Source: Paracoccus alkanivorans (GTDB lineage: Bacteria; Pseudomonadota; Alphaproteobacteria; Rhodobacterales; Rhodobacteraceae). From it: a stretch of 64,000 nucleotides of DNA. Under the pieces are notes generated by a model. The model was not told where the DNA came from. It saw only the letters and a list, made by a program, of their open reading frames with translations, and ran no database searches. Location: the NCBI RefSeq assembly GCF_003697785.1, contig NZ_QOKZ01000002.1, forward strand, positions 558,001-622,000, read 5' to 3'. Made by a program: the position numbers and the translations under genes. This document shows, piece by piece, positions 36,337 to 45,513 of this stretch (its first letter is position 1; the number at the start of each line of letters is the position of its first letter).

Positions 36337-37164
36337 TCAGTGCAATATGCCCTTGGCCGCATTCACCGGCAGGGATTTCCACGCGGCATGCAGCCCGGCC
36401 AGCAGGGCGGCATCCGGATCCGGGCGCTGGATGGAAACGCCTTGCCGCTCGAGCGCAGCGGCATAAAGATCGGCCAGCGGCGCATGCCCGGTCACGGCAA
36501 CCCTCTCTCCCAGCCAATAGGGTTTCGCATCGGCCATCTCGATACCGATCAGCAGCCCGGCGAGTTGCGAAGCCTCCGCCCCCTTCGCGCCGCGCAAGGC
36601 AAGCAACCGGCCATAGGCGCGATGCGGGCGGCTCAGCGCATCCTCGAAGGCGGCGAAGAAGGCATCGGGATCGCTCGCGGCATCGGAGGAATGCGGGCTG
36701 CCGAGCCATACCAGCAACTCACCCGTCATATAGCCGTGGAAATGGCAGATCTCGCTGGCTGAAATACGCACCCAGTGACTGCGGCGGCCGGGCAGGCAGA
36801 TCACCCCGTCGAATTGCGGCTCTGCCTTGAGCAGACCGGCGATTGCCGCCGTCTGGCCATGCAACGCGCCGGCGGGTGTCGCCTGCGTTACCCCTTGTGC
36901 CAGCCAGAGCGGGCGGGCGCCGCCACTGCCCTGCACGAGACGGAGCGCCGCCGAAACAGGCGCAGCCGCGCCCGGAGCGGGGAATTCGCCCGTCAGGTCG
37001 GCCAGCAGCACCGGCAGATCCGGCCAGTCCTTCAACGCATCGGTCAGCGCGGCCATCGAGGTGCAGGCCCCCTCTTGCCGCGCGCATATCCCGGCTCCCT
37101 GCATCGACCAGAAACGCAGGCGGGCGCCGTCATACTCGGCGGCAATCCAGTTCGGGGCGCTCAT
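36337..37164 (-). CDS. 2-dehydro-3-deoxygalactonokinase-like protein (DgoK family) with altered N-terminal loop
   Basis: The 275-aa protein shows DgoK family segments: [40 protein letters not shown] and [21 protein letters not shown], in the right order and at normal length. The N-terminus reads [18 protein letters not shown] where active kinases have a D-W-G-T-S-like phosphate loop. The key Asp and the small-residue loop are therefore changed. It may be a divergent or inactive kinase. No dgoA, dgoD or galactonate gene is adjacent; DUF2218 follows downstream. Confidence 0.75.
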   Translation of the reverse strand: MSAPNWIAAEYDGARLRFWSMQGAGICARQEGACTSMAALTDALKDWPDLPVLLADLTGEFPAPGAAAPVSAALRLVQGSGGARPLWLAQGVTQATPAGALHGQTAAIAGLLKAEPQFDGVICLPGRRSHWVRISASEICHFHGYMTGELLVWLGSPHSSDAASDPDAFFAAFEDALSRPHRAYGRLLALRGAKGAEASQLAGLLIGIEMADAKPYWLGERVAVTGHAPLADLYAAALERQGVSIQRPDPDAALLAGLHAAWKSLPVNAAKGILH

Positions 37165-37215
37165 TCGACAGTCCTTTCACGGCAACTGCCTGTTTGTGAC
37201 ACCCGGCCCGTGCCG

Positions 37216-37506
37216 TCAACCGGCTGCGGCGCTCCAACGCAGGGGCTGCGGGTCCTCGCGATGGGCAAAGCGCAAAAGATGGCTTTCCAGCACCTCGCAG
37301 GTCCGCTGCAAGCCCCCCTCATCAGGGGCATCGGCGGTAAGGCGAAGGCCCTCGGCCGTGGTCTCGATCTCTGCCTCGCCCATCTCGAAATGGAAGCTTG
37401 ACCGGTCATCCAGCATATCGACATCGATCTTGTGGCCGAAATGCTTGGACATGGTGGCCAGCAGTTGCGGGCCGCGGGTTGTCGGGAAATCCGCTGTCAG
37501 ACGCAT
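37216..37506 (-). CDS. DUF2218-family protein
   Basis: This 96-aa soluble protein begins [30 protein letters not shown], the DUF2218 pattern with conserved K-H-F-x-H-K. It continues with [16 protein letters not shown] and ends [13 protein letters not shown]. The family is often linked to siderophore or iron-uptake genes, but its function is unknown. It lies 51 bp upstream of the DgoK-like gene on the same strand, and a TonB system is 1 kb away. Confidence 0.82.
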   Translation of the reverse strand: MRLTADFPTTRGPQLLATMSKHFGHKIDVDMLDDRSSFHFEMGEAEIETTAEGLRLTADAPDEGGLQRTCEVLESHLLRFAHREDPQPLRWSAAAG

Positions 37507-37691
37507 GGCAAATCCTTATAGATGCTCCCCTGTCGATACCCGACCTAAGCACTCGGCAATCCGAGGTCAATTCCCGACAAAATCACAAGGACAAACCCCT
37601 GCCTGCCGCAGCCCGCGCCCCTCGACCTTGCCTCACGGACCGATCGCGGCTAGGTCGGCGGAAACCGGTGATCACCTGAAAGGGGCGCGAC

Positions 37692-37916
37692 GTGGAGATT
37701 TTCGACATGCTTGTCTGGGGCGGCGCGGCATTGACGCTGGTGGGGCTGGCCGCGCTGATCTGGTGCATCGTCACCGCCATCCGCATCCGCCGCGCGGAAC
37801 TGGACGAAAACATGCTGCGCGCCCGCATGCAGGGCATCCTTGCCGTCAACATGGTGGCGCTGGTGATCTCGGCGCTCGGACTGATGACGGTGGTGCTGGG
37901 GGTGATGCTGGGATGA
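37692..37916 (+). CDS. Small two-helix membrane protein
   Basis: This 74-aa protein has two predicted membrane helices ([25 protein letters not shown] and [25 protein letters not shown]) joined by a short charged loop. It starts at GTG 37692 and overlaps dtd by 4 bp (ATGA), which is the main argument that it is real. Similar small proteins precede dtd in related genomes. The function is unknown. Confidence 0.72.
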   Translation: MEIFDMLVWGGAALTLVGLAALIWCIVTAIRIRRAELDENMLRARMQGILAVNMVALVISALGLMTVVLGVMLG

Positions 37917-38362
37917 GGGCGCTGGTCCAGCGGGTCAGCGAAGCCTCGGTAGAGGTCGGGGGGCGTATCGTCGGCCGGACCGGACCGGGGCTTGCCGTGC
38001 TGGTCTGCGCCATGCGGGGCGATGACGGGACCGCCGCCGAGAAACTTGCCGCCCGCACAGCCAGGCTGCGCATCTTTCGCGACGATGAGGGCCGGATGAA
38101 CCGCTCGCTTCTCGATGTCTCGGGCGGGGCGCTGGTCATCAGCCAGTTCACGCTGGCAGCCGACACGCGCAGCGGGAACCGCCCCGGCTTTTCGGCGGCG
38201 GCGGCACCCGATGACGGAGAACGGCTGTATCTGCATTTCGCCGAAAGCCTGCGAGGGCTGGGTGTCCCGGTCGAAACGGGCAGCTTCGGCGCGGATATGA
38301 AGCTGCGCCTGCTGAATGACGGGCCGGTGACGATCTGGCTGGACTCGGCGGATCGGGGTTGA
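37913..38362 (+). CDS. dtd: D-aminoacyl-tRNA deacylase
   Basis: Dtd hydrolyses D-amino acids wrongly attached to tRNA. The 149-aa protein begins [21 protein letters not shown]. It has the two signature motifs of the dimer active site: [20 protein letters not shown] and the C-terminal [13 protein letters not shown], corresponding to the SQFTL and G-P-x-T motifs. Length is normal. The start overlaps the stop of the small membrane protein gene. Confidence 0.95.
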   Translation: MRALVQRVSEASVEVGGRIVGRTGPGLAVLVCAMRGDDGTAAEKLAARTARLRIFRDDEGRMNRSLLDVSGGALVISQFTLAADTRSGNRPGFSAAAAPDDGERLYLHFAESLRGLGVPVETGSFGADMKLRLLNDGPVTIWLDSADRG

Positions 38363-38562
38363 TGGAGGTGGCGGAGCGGCGCTGACCGCCCGCCGTCCAG
38401 TCACGCTCGCAACGGCACGTGACACAACATCGAATAGGATTGACTCAATTGACTCAGCAGTCGCTGCGAAAGGCTGCGGTGACATCCGTCCTATACCGGC
38501 CTCTCAACGAGCCTATAGCCGGAATGCACCGCCCCAGGAACATGAGTTACTCCCAAACAGGC

Positions 38563-38583
38563 GGCGAGTTAATTGCACTCGCC
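38563..38583 (-). terminator. Possible terminator after tonB
   Basis: The arms GGCGAG and CTCGCC with a 9-nt loop lie 19 bp after the tonB stop. The stem is only 6 bp and is followed on the minus strand by GCCTGTTT, so the call is weak. The rest of the 239-bp spacer between dtd and tonB holds no gene. Confidence 0.3.
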
Positions 38584-38601
38584 TCATCACCTGATGGGCA
38601 A

Positions 38602-39519
38602 TCACCTAACGCTGACCGGCATGGGGGCGGTTATCGAACTGGTGATATTCAATGCAGCCGGCGCGGCGGGACACCGCCCCACCCGGGAGATGGCCTGCAC
38701 CACTGCCCTGTCCACACTGGTGTCGCCCGATGAAGCGGCCAATGAGACACCCTGTATGCCACCGTTCGGGGCGATCGTCACATTGACGGTCAAGCTCCCT
38801 CCCCCTCGAATACTGGCGCGTCTGGCACCACTATAAATGCAGGCACTGAGCTGACTTTGCCACTGCGACAACAAACTGGCCCGCTGCTGCTCACTGATCC
38901 CGTTGCTCCCGCCACCGGCGGAACGTGACGAGGAATCCCCCCCGGCACCGCCCCCTTGCGAGGCAGGTTCGGGTTGGGCGGTCTGCCGCTGCGGTGTCGG
39001 CTCGGCCTCGCGCGCGACTTCGGGTTCGGGTTCCGGCTCGGGTTCGGGTTTCGGCGGCTTCTGGCCGGGACGCTCCGATGTGTCGAGCGCCAGTTCCGAC
39101 TTGATCTCGGGCGGTTCGAAACGCTGCAATTCAGGCAGTTCCGGCTTGACCGGCTCGGGCTGTGGCTCGGGCGGCTCCGGCAGGTTCGGCTTGGCCGCGC
39201 TGAGCTCGGGCGCGGCGGGCACCTGCGGCGTTTCGGGCGCGCGCTCGGGTGCCTGATCAGGCGTCGGCTGCTCGATCTCCGGCTCGGCCATCTCTTCGGG
39301 TTCCGTCATCTCCGGCTCTTCGGCGGTCTCTGGCGGATTCTCCCATTGCTCGACCAGTTCCGACATCCTGCCCGAGCCCGCCGCAACCGGCGCGGGCGGA
39401 TTGGGCATCGCCGCCCCCATCGCGATCCGCTCCGGCATGACAATCGCCGCTCCGGCGACATGCAGCGCCGCGGCGATGGTCAAGAAACTTGCAACTTCCC
39501 ATTTCTGCCCGGCTGCCAT
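38602..39519 (-). CDS. tonB: TonB-family energy transducer
   Basis: This 305-aa protein has a hydrophobic N-terminal anchor (ASFLTIAAALHVAGAAIVMP). It has a long Pro/Glu-rich rigid region (about residues 60-185, repeated P-E motifs) that spans the periplasm. A Gly/Ser linker leads to the TonB C-terminal domain, with GGGSLTVNVTIAPNGGIQGVSLAASSGDTSVDRAVVQAI and closing at SVR. It lies 1 bp from exbD and transmits the proton-motive force to outer-membrane receptors. No receptor gene is in the window. Confidence 0.88.
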   Translation of the reverse strand: MAAGQKWEVASFLTIAAALHVAGAAIVMPERIAMGAAMPNPPAPVAAGSGRMSELVEQWENPPETAEEPEMTEPEEMAEPEIEQPTPDQAPERAPETPQVPAAPELSAAKPNLPEPPEPQPEPVKPELPELQRFEPPEIKSELALDTSERPGQKPPKPEPEPEPEPEVAREAEPTPQRQTAQPEPASQGGGAGGDSSSRSAGGGSNGISEQQRASLLSQWQSQLSACIYSGARRASIRGGGSLTVNVTIAPNGGIQGVSLAASSGDTSVDRAVVQAISRVGRCPAAPAALNITSSITAPMPVSVR

Positions 39520-39520
39520 C

Positions 39521-39901
39521 TCAACCTCCGCTGACGACGAGTTGTGCGCCCGTATCGCTGATCTCGCGCAGGCGTTTCAGCAGGCCGGCGATCTGCGTGG
39601 CGGAGGTTTCCGCATCCGCGCGGATCTCCAGCGGCTCTTCCCCCCGGCGTTCGCCGATCGCGGCCCAGACATCGGTGCCACGCGCCTCGTTATAGGCCAG
39701 TTCACCGGCCGCCGAGACGTAAAGCACATCGCGATCCTGCGAGGGGATGTCCGAGCTGCTTTCGGGTGGCGTCAATTCGAACGGCGTGGGCGGCGTGACC
39801 TGCGCGGTCAGCAGGAAAAAGATCAGCAGCAGGAAGACCACGTTGATCATCGGAATGATCGATTCGCCTCGCGGGCGGCGGGGGGGCATGTCGATACGCA
39901 T
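39521..39901 (-). CDS. exbD: ExbD/TolR-family protein (second copy)
   Basis: This 126-aa protein has a single N-terminal membrane helix, IIPMINVVFLLLIFFLLTAQV, which holds the MINVVFLLLIFF family motif. The usual helix Asp is replaced by Asn (M-I-N-V instead of M-I-D-V), unlike the neighbouring copy. The periplasmic domain includes LEIRADAETSATQIAGLLKRL. It is 1 bp upstream of tonB. The paired copies suggest a heteromeric stator. Confidence 0.87.
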   Translation of the reverse strand: MRIDMPPRRPRGESIIPMINVVFLLLIFFLLTAQVTPPTPFELTPPESSSDIPSQDRDVLYVSAAGELAYNEARGTDVWAAIGERRGEEPLEIRADAETSATQIAGLLKRLREISDTGAQLVVSGG

Positions 39902-39904
39902 GGC

Positions 39905-40300
39905 TCACTCGACCAGGATCATGTTGTTGAAACCTTTCGCCCGCAGCCCGTCCATCACGCTGACAAGGCGCTGCAGATCGGCCTCGTCGCGGGGCCGCAG
40001 GATCACCGCCGCCCCTTCTTCGGGCATCAGTGCCGCCAGCGCCCCGGCCAGTTCGGCCTCGGGCGTCTCGACACCGTTCAGCGAAACGCTGTCGGGCGAG
40101 ATATCCACCAATCGCGGCGCACCCTGCCACTCGCTGCCCGCTCCCTCGGCACCACCGGCGACGGGCAATACCGCATCCATGCCGAAACGCGAGGACAGCA
40201 TGAAGAAGATCAGCAGCAGAAAGACGACGTCGATCATCGGCGTCAGCGACATCCTTCGCGGATGCCGGCGCGGCCCCAGATCGAAGCTATCCTCGCTCAT
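39905..40300 (-). CDS. exbD: ExbD/TolR-family protein (first copy)
   Basis: This 131-aa protein contains SLTPMIDVVFLLLIFFMLSSRFG, with the membrane aspartate that carries protons in ExbD/TolR. A small periplasmic domain (GAAVILRPRDEADLQRLVSVMDGLRAKG) follows. It overlaps exbB by 4 bp. It is the canonical copy of two tandem ExbD proteins. Confidence 0.88.
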   Translation of the reverse strand: MSEDSFDLGPRRHPRRMSLTPMIDVVFLLLIFFMLSSRFGMDAVLPVAGGAEGAGSEWQGAPRLVDISPDSVSLNGVETPEAELAGALAALMPEEGAAVILRPRDEADLQRLVSVMDGLRAKGFNNMILVE

Positions 40301-40980
40301 TCCGCCGCCTTGAGCCGCAAGGCCGGCTGTTGCGGCGAGTCGGCCTTGACAAAGATGCGCGTCGCCAGGTCCTCCAGGTCAGCCTGCAGGCGGTCGGCGA
40401 TGGATTCGAACCAGCTGAGCGCCACACCAGCGGGGATCGCCACCGCCATGCCTGCCGCCGTGGTTAGCAGGGCCTCCCAGATGCCGCCTGCAAGGGCGGA
40501 GGGATCGGCACGGTTGCCCGATTCCTGCAGCACCTGGAACGCGGCGATCATCCCTAGGACGGTGCCCAGCAGGCCCAGCAGCGGCGCGATGGTCGCGATC
40601 AGCTCCAGCGCCCGCAGCCCCTCGCGGGCACGATAAAGGGTCTGGCGCGCGATACGGGCGGTTTCCTCGCGCGCGGTCTTGTCATCGATCGACGGATCGA
40701 GCGTGGTGCCGATCGCAGCCTGCGCGACACGGGCACGGGCAGAGGGACGTCCTCGCACCTCTTCCATAGCTTCGCGGCGACGCCCCTCGGCCCAGAGCGC
40801 GAGAGCGCGGCGCGAATGGCTGCCGCCCCAGACCCCGAGACGTGACAACGAGAACAGTTTCCACAGCACGATGGCAAGCGTGACGACGGACAAGGAGGTG
40901 ATCAGCCACATCGTCCAGCCGCCATCCTGGATCATCTGCAGCAGCGGCAGGGCGGTGATTGTCGAGGAAAGTTCAGGCAT
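40297..40980 (-). CDS. exbB: ExbB/TolQ/MotA-family proton channel protein
   Basis: This 227-aa inner-membrane protein has three helices. The first is WTMWLITSLSVVTLAIVLWKLFSL. The second and third, in the C-terminal half, are IATIAPLLGLLGTVLGMIAAFQVL and ALLTTAAGMAVAIPAGVAL, carrying the conserved Thr/Pro channel residues. The start at 40980 (MPELSS) follows ACGGAG; the upstream Met at 40998 is the alternative. It leads the exbB-exbD-exbD-tonB operon. Confidence 0.9.
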   Translation of the reverse strand: MPELSSTITALPLLQMIQDGGWTMWLITSLSVVTLAIVLWKLFSLSRLGVWGGSHSRRALALWAEGRRREAMEEVRGRPSARARVAQAAIGTTLDPSIDDKTAREETARIARQTLYRAREGLRALELIATIAPLLGLLGTVLGMIAAFQVLQESGNRADPSALAGGIWEALLTTAAGMAVAIPAGVALSWFESIADRLQADLEDLATRIFVKADSPQQPALRLKAAE

Positions 40981-41325
40981 GGCATGCTCCGTAGCCAAGA
41001 GGGCGCGGCGCCATCCAAGAGGCCGCCAGATGCGCGGATGCCGGATGCTTGGTCAATGCCGCCGCCAGAAACACGCCCGCGGATTCACCCGGTCCGGAAA
41101 TCTCGGAAAAAGCGTCTTTCGGATAGTGCGGCACCTATATTCTCCGGCGAGATCGGTTATCAGACAATTAATGACAGGCACCGCGCTAATGTTTCCGACT
41201 AAACATGTCAAGTATAGCAACCTGCCGCCCCGACCGTGGCAAGGGATCAAATACGTTGTCACCGCATGTTCCGGTGATATAGCTGGAAACCCCCGTCACC
41301 GCCATAAAAGAGAAAGCCGCCGCTC
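40981..41325. promoter_or_regulatory. Divergent control region of exbB-tonB operon and cobA
   Basis: This 345-bp spacer has no gene. On the minus strand TTGACA at 41206-41211 is followed by the 6-bp inverted repeat ATGTTT/AAACAT (41189-41206, 6-bp spacer), which overlaps the promoter spacer. It may be an operator for an iron-responsive regulator, although it is not a perfect match to the Irr or RirA boxes I know. On the plus strand TTGTCA at 41256 and TATAGC at 41278, with 16-bp spacing, would suit a sigma-70 promoter for cobA. Confidence 0.4.
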
Positions 41326-42102
41326 GTGACCAGCCCCGCCCATTCGACCGGTTTCGTATCTCTCGTTTCGGCTGGCCCCGGGGATCCCGAGCTGCTGACG
41401 CTCAAGGCCGCGCGGCGGCTGGCCGAGGCCGATGTGATCCTGTTCGACGACCTTGCCTCGGGACCGGTGCTCGATCAGGCGGGACCGCAGGCCGAACTGA
41501 TCGCCGTCGGCAAACGCGCGGGCCGCCCCTCGGCACGGCAGGAACATGTGAACGCGCTGCTGGTCGGGCATGCACGGCAGGGCCGGCGGGTGGTGAGGCT
41601 GAAATCCGGCGATGCGGGGATCTTCGGCCGGCTGGAAGAGGAACTGATCGCCCTGACGGATGCCGGAATTCCCTTCGAGATCATTCCCGGCGTGACCTCG
41701 GCCAGCGCCGCCGCGGCGGCCGCCGGCCTGCCCCTGACCCGGCGGCTGACCGCGCGCCGCCTGCAGTTCCTGACCGGCGCGGATGTCACCGGCAATCTGC
41801 CCGAGGACATCAATTGGGCCGCCATCGCCGATCCCGGCGTGACCACGGTGGTTTTCATGGGGCAGCGCAGCTTTCCGAAACTGGCCGAGGGATTGCGGGC
41901 TCATGGTCTGCCGGCATCAACTCCGGCCCTGTTCGCCGAGGCTGTGGGCCATCCGCATCAGCGGCTGGTCCGGACCACGGTCGGTGAGCTGGCGGAAATG
42001 ATGCGCGATACCAAGGTCACGCAGCCCGGCATCATCCTCTATGGTCCGCTTGCCTTCCACGATCCGAAGAAGGAATCCGGCACGCCGGAGCCCACGAAAT
42101 AG
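41326..42102 (+). CDS. cobA: Uroporphyrinogen-III C-methyltransferase
   Basis: This SAM-dependent enzyme makes precorrin-2 for siroheme or cobalamin. The 258-aa protein has the methyltransferase motifs FVSLVSAGPGDPELLTLKAARRLAEADVILFDDL (41347-41448), VVRLKSGDAGIFGRLEEEL and FEIIPGVTSASAAAAAAGLPLTRR, followed by GVTTVVFMG. It starts at GTG 41326. No CysG dehydrogenase/chelatase domain is fused. No assimilatory nitrite or sulfite reductase gene is adjacent, so the end use is not shown by context. Confidence 0.94.
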   Translation: MTSPAHSTGFVSLVSAGPGDPELLTLKAARRLAEADVILFDDLASGPVLDQAGPQAELIAVGKRAGRPSARQEHVNALLVGHARQGRRVVRLKSGDAGIFGRLEEELIALTDAGIPFEIIPGVTSASAAAAAAGLPLTRRLTARRLQFLTGADVTGNLPEDINWAAIADPGVTTVVFMGQRSFPKLAEGLRAHGLPASTPALFAEAVGHPHQRLVRTTVGELAEMMRDTKVTQPGIILYGPLAFHDPKKESGTPEPTK

Positions 42103-42221
42103 CAAGCATTTCTATTAAAATGCGCCATTCAAATCTGGTGCATTCCTGCCCGGTTCATGGCTTGATGATCCCGCCGACACATTTCCGATGATGTCGGCAG
42201 GTAACAAAGAACAGACCGATC

Positions 42222-45200
42222 ATGCTGAGCTATCGACATGTGGCCACCCATGCGGCCGCAAACGAACAATGGCTGTCCGGAGTAACGGATCTGGAAATCC
42301 TGACCAGTAATGGCCAGGCAATGCTGCTCGCCACGACAGCTTTCTGGGGTGCGGGCATCAGTTCATATGCGCTTGCCACGCCCGACAGGCCGCTACAGCA
42401 GATCGATACCCTGCCCTTCCCCGCGCATTTCGCCTATCAGCGGGAACCCGACATCAACCTGTTGAATGTGAACGGAGAGGATTTTGTCCATCTCACCCGG
42501 TTGGGCGGCGCCGAACATATGGGGGTCGGCCTTTCACCTGCCGGTGATCTGGGCGGCTTCCGGCCGCTTTTCGCGCCCGGCGACATCGGCGCCGAGATCA
42601 CCTCACTGGGCCAGTTCAGCAGCCCGGCCGGAAGTTTTCTTTACCATGCGCACCGGGACAGTCTGGAACTCACGGTGCAAAGGATCGGTGCGGACGGGCA
42701 GTTGACCGGGCCCTCCAGCATTGCCATTCCCCTGCCCGACGCCCACGAGAACAGCGCACTGGACAAGATCATCGAAACGCATGTCGGAGAGGCGCGTTTC
42801 CTTGTCGCGATCTCGAAGATGGGCGATTTCATCTCGACACATCATGTGACCGATTCCGGCCAGATAGGCACCGGAATGCTGCATGTCGGCGCGATGGGAA
42901 CAGGCTATGCGGTGCCCACGGATATCAGCGCGATACAGGCCGGAGGCTATACATATGTCGTCGCCGCTGCCGCAGGCTCCTCGACCCTCACCGTGTTCAG
43001 GCTTCTTGCGGACGGCAAGCTGACGCCGACCGACCATATACTCGACGAGGGCTATACCAGCTTTGAACGGATAACCTCGCTGGAAACCGTGACCGTCGGT
43101 GATCGCGCCTATGTTTTCGCGGGGGGCGTGGATGACGGTCTCAGCATTTTCACGTTGCAGCCCGATGGACGGCTTTTGCATCTGCAGACCATCGCGGACA
43201 GCAACGAAATGACACTGGCGGATGTGAGCGATATCGAGGCAAGGCTCGACGACGGCAAGATAGATCTGTTCGTCAGTTCGGCCACGGAAAACGGCATCAC
43301 CCAGCTTCAGTTCGATCCCGGCACAATCGGCGAAACCGTTTCGTCAGCGAACAGGGTCATCGGCGGAACAATGAACAATGACCTGTTACTCGCCGAAGCA
43401 GGCAACCGGAGAATGGATGCGCAAGATGGCAATGATATCCTGATAGCGACTGCCTCTGGCATCAGGATGTTTGGCGGCGCCGGCGCAGATATTTTCGTTC
43501 CCGCCCATGATACCGGCCGAATCCTGATAATGGATTTCGAGATCGAATCAGACCGGCTGGACCTGAGCCAGCTTGGCATCCGCAGCCTGTATCAGGTCCA
43601 GTTCCTGCCAAAGGCAGGCGGTATCAAGCTGCGTTTCCACGACGCAACCATCGAAATCGCCACCAGGGACGGAACCGCCCTGACTGAAGCGGATTTTTCG
43701 AACGACATGTTTCCGATCGCGCATTACAACCTGCCCGAAATCGACCCCGCCGAATTCGGGACCGACCCCCCTCCCGTTACGGTCGGCAGGCATATTTTCG
43801 GAACCGATGGAGCCGACACCTTGTCGGGGCAGGTCGGTCCGGATGTGATCAGGGCGAGAGCGGGCGATGACATGGCCTCGGGAAATGCCGGGAACGATGC
43901 TATTCACGGCGACGGCGGAAATGACCATCTTACCGGCGATGACGGGAATGATCGCCTTCATGGCGGCACGGGTGACGATATCCTGTCGGGCTCCAACGAC
44001 GAGGATTATCTGGTCGGCGGCACAGGGAACGATGTGCTGTTCGGCAATCTTCACAAGGACATGCTGATCGGCGGATCGGGGGACGACACGCTTTACGGCG
44101 GATATGGCGATGACACGCTGACCGATGCCAATGGCCTGAACCAGCTTTGGGGAATGCTGGGAAATGACCGGATCAACGGTGGAGCAGAGCGCGACTTCGT
44201 CGAGGCGGGCGCCGGGGATGACATCGTGTTCGGCAGGGAGAGCGCGGACCGCATCGCCGGAAATGACGGCAATGACACGCTTCGCGGCGATATCGGCGAC
44301 GACCGCATCTGGGGCGGAGAAGGTGACGACAAGATATACGGCAATCTTTACAAGGACATGCTGGTCGGCGGGTCGGGAAATGACTCGATCTATGGTGGAT
44401 ATGGCGATGACACGCTGACCGATGCCAATGGCCTGAACCAGCTTTGGGGGATGCTGGGAAATGACCGGATCAACGGTGGAGCAGAGCGCGACTTCGTCGA
44501 GGCGGGCGCCGGGGATGACATTGTATTCGGCGGGGAAAAGGCGGATCGCATCGCCGGAAATGACGGCAATGACACGCTTCGCGGCGATATCGGCGACGAC
44601 CGTATCTGGGGCGGAGCGGGCGATGACGAGATATATGGCAATCTCTACAAGGATATGCTGGTCGGTGGACCGGGAAACGACTCGATCTATGGCGGGTATG
44701 GCGACGACACGATCACCGATGCCGAGGGTCTCAACCAGCTTTGGGGAATGCTGGGAGATGATCTGATAACCGGCGGAGCAGAGCGCGACTTCGTCGAGGC
44801 GGGCGCCGGGGATGACATCGTGTTCGGCAGGGAGAGCGCGGACCGCATCGCCGGAAATGACGGTAATGACACGCTTTACGGTGATATCGGCGACGACCGT
44901 ATCTGGGGCGGAGAGGGTAACGACGAGATATACGGCAATCTCTACAAGGACATGCTGGTCGGCGGGTCGGGAAATGACTCGATCTACGGTGGATATGGCG
45001 ATGACACGATCGCAGGCAGCCTGGGCACCGATGAATTGGTTGGCGGGACAGGCAAGGATAGCTTTCGCTTCTCCTTCGCCACCCACAGTTCTCCCGACGC
45101 CCCCGACATTATCCGGGATTTTGAAACCGGGTCGGACAAGATGGACCTGTCGTCACTCGGTCTTGTCTATATCGGAAACGATGTCTTTACCGGCAGCCGC

Positions 45201-45329
45201 CAATTGAAATGGGAATTCCAGGGCGCTGACACCCGCATCAACATTGACATCGATGGCAATGGCCATGCCGAGATGGCTTTTATTCTGAGCGGGCAGATTT
45301 CGCTGAGCGAAGATGATTTCCTTCTTTGA
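42222..45329 (+). CDS. RTX calcium-binding secreted protein with N-terminal beta-propeller
   Basis: This 1035-aa acidic protein has no cleavable signal peptide, as expected for type I secretion. The first 370 residues look like a lactonase-type beta-propeller, with repeats such as GYTYVVAAAAGSSTLTVFRLLADGKLT and RAYVFAGGVDDGLSIFTLQPDGRLLHLQTI. A short RTX block (about 385-450) is followed by a large one (about 525-960) of GGxGxDxLxGG nonapeptides. Within it, a 99-residue unit is repeated three and a part times. The C-terminal about 80 residues (DIIRDFETGSDKMDLSSLGL) are the usual RTX secretion region. No type I secretion genes are nearby. It is probably a surface or adhesion protein. Confidence 0.9.
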   Translation: MLSYRHVATHAAANEQWLSGVTDLEILTSNGQAMLLATTAFWGAGISSYALATPDRPLQQIDTLPFPAHFAYQREPDINLLNVNGEDFVHLTRLGGAEHMGVGLSPAGDLGGFRPLFAPGDIGAEITSLGQFSSPAGSFLYHAHRDSLELTVQRIGADGQLTGPSSIAIPLPDAHENSALDKIIETHVGEARFLVAISKMGDFISTHHVTDSGQIGTGMLHVGAMGTGYAVPTDISAIQAGGYTYVVAAAAGSSTLTVFRLLADGKLTPTDHILDEGYTSFERITSLETVTVGDRAYVFAGGVDDGLSIFTLQPDGRLLHLQTIADSNEMTLADVSDIEARLDDGKIDLFVSSATENGITQLQFDPGTIGETVSSANRVIGGTMNNDLLLAEAGNRRMDAQDGNDILIATASGIRMFGGAGADIFVPAHDTGRILIMDFEIESDRLDLSQLGIRSLYQVQFLPKAGGIKLRFHDATIEIATRDGTALTEADFSNDMFPIAHYNLPEIDPAEFGTDPPPVTVGRHIFGTDGADTLSGQVGPDVIRARAGDDMASGNAGNDAIHGDGGNDHLTGDDGNDRLHGGTGDDILSGSNDEDYLVGGTGNDVLFGNLHKDMLIGGSGDDTLYGGYGDDTLTDANGLNQLWGMLGNDRINGGAERDFVEAGAGDDIVFGRESADRIAGNDGNDTLRGDIGDDRIWGGEGDDKIYGNLYKDMLVGGSGNDSIYGGYGDDTLTDANGLNQLWGMLGNDRINGGAERDFVEAGAGDDIVFGGEKADRIAGNDGNDTLRGDIGDDRIWGGAGDDEIYGNLYKDMLVGGPGNDSIYGGYGDDTITDAEGLNQLWGMLGDDLITGGAERDFVEAGAGDDIVFGRESADRIAGNDGNDTLYGDIGDDRIWGGEGNDEIYGNLYKDMLVGGSGNDSIYGGYGDDTIAGSLGTDELVGGTGKDSFRFSFATHSSPDAPDIIRDFETGSDKMDLSSLGLVYIGNDVFTGSRQLKWEFQGADTRINIDIDGNGHAEMAFILSGQISLSEDDFLL
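44043..45009 (+). repeat. Tandem 297-bp repeats inside the RTX gene
   Basis: The string GGCAATCT occurs at 44043, 44340, 44637 and 44934, exactly 297 bp apart. Each unit encodes 99 residues that begin GNLYKDMLVGG (first unit GNLHKDMLIGG), contain GLNQLWGMLG and DFVEAGAGDDIVFG, and end with GDIGDDRIWGG. The fourth copy breaks off after about 75 bp. Identity is high at the DNA level, including third codon positions over long stretches, so the units arose or were homogenised recently. Such arrays change copy number by recombination. Confidence 0.93.
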
Positions 45330-45513
45330 ACAACTCATGGGATTCGAACAGCTGCCAGCTTTGCGCCCATTGTCCAACCGGGGCCGGCGGTTCATGAATC
45401 GGATTGACCCGCAAATCCTTGAATGCGGTTCTTGTCACGCAGCAGGTTTTCAGTCACGCGGGGAAACTCTATCAATATATTGTCATACCCGGCTTTACTG
45501 GAAGATCGCAAAG

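Noticed and set aside
39521..40980. Tol-Pal system (TolQ-TolR)
   Set aside because: There are two ExbD-like genes and a TonB protein, and no TolA, TolB or Pal gene.
43800..45010. The regular repeats resembling a CRISPR array or minisatellite
   Set aside because: The period is 297 bp, in frame, and encodes RTX calcium-binding units; there are no spacers and no cas genes.
43548..45086. A 512-codon minus-strand frame across the RTX repeats
   Set aside because: Its repeats mirror the codons of the RTX repeats. The plus-strand protein has the RTX nonapeptides and a secretion domain, so the antisense frame is a by-product of low stop frequency.
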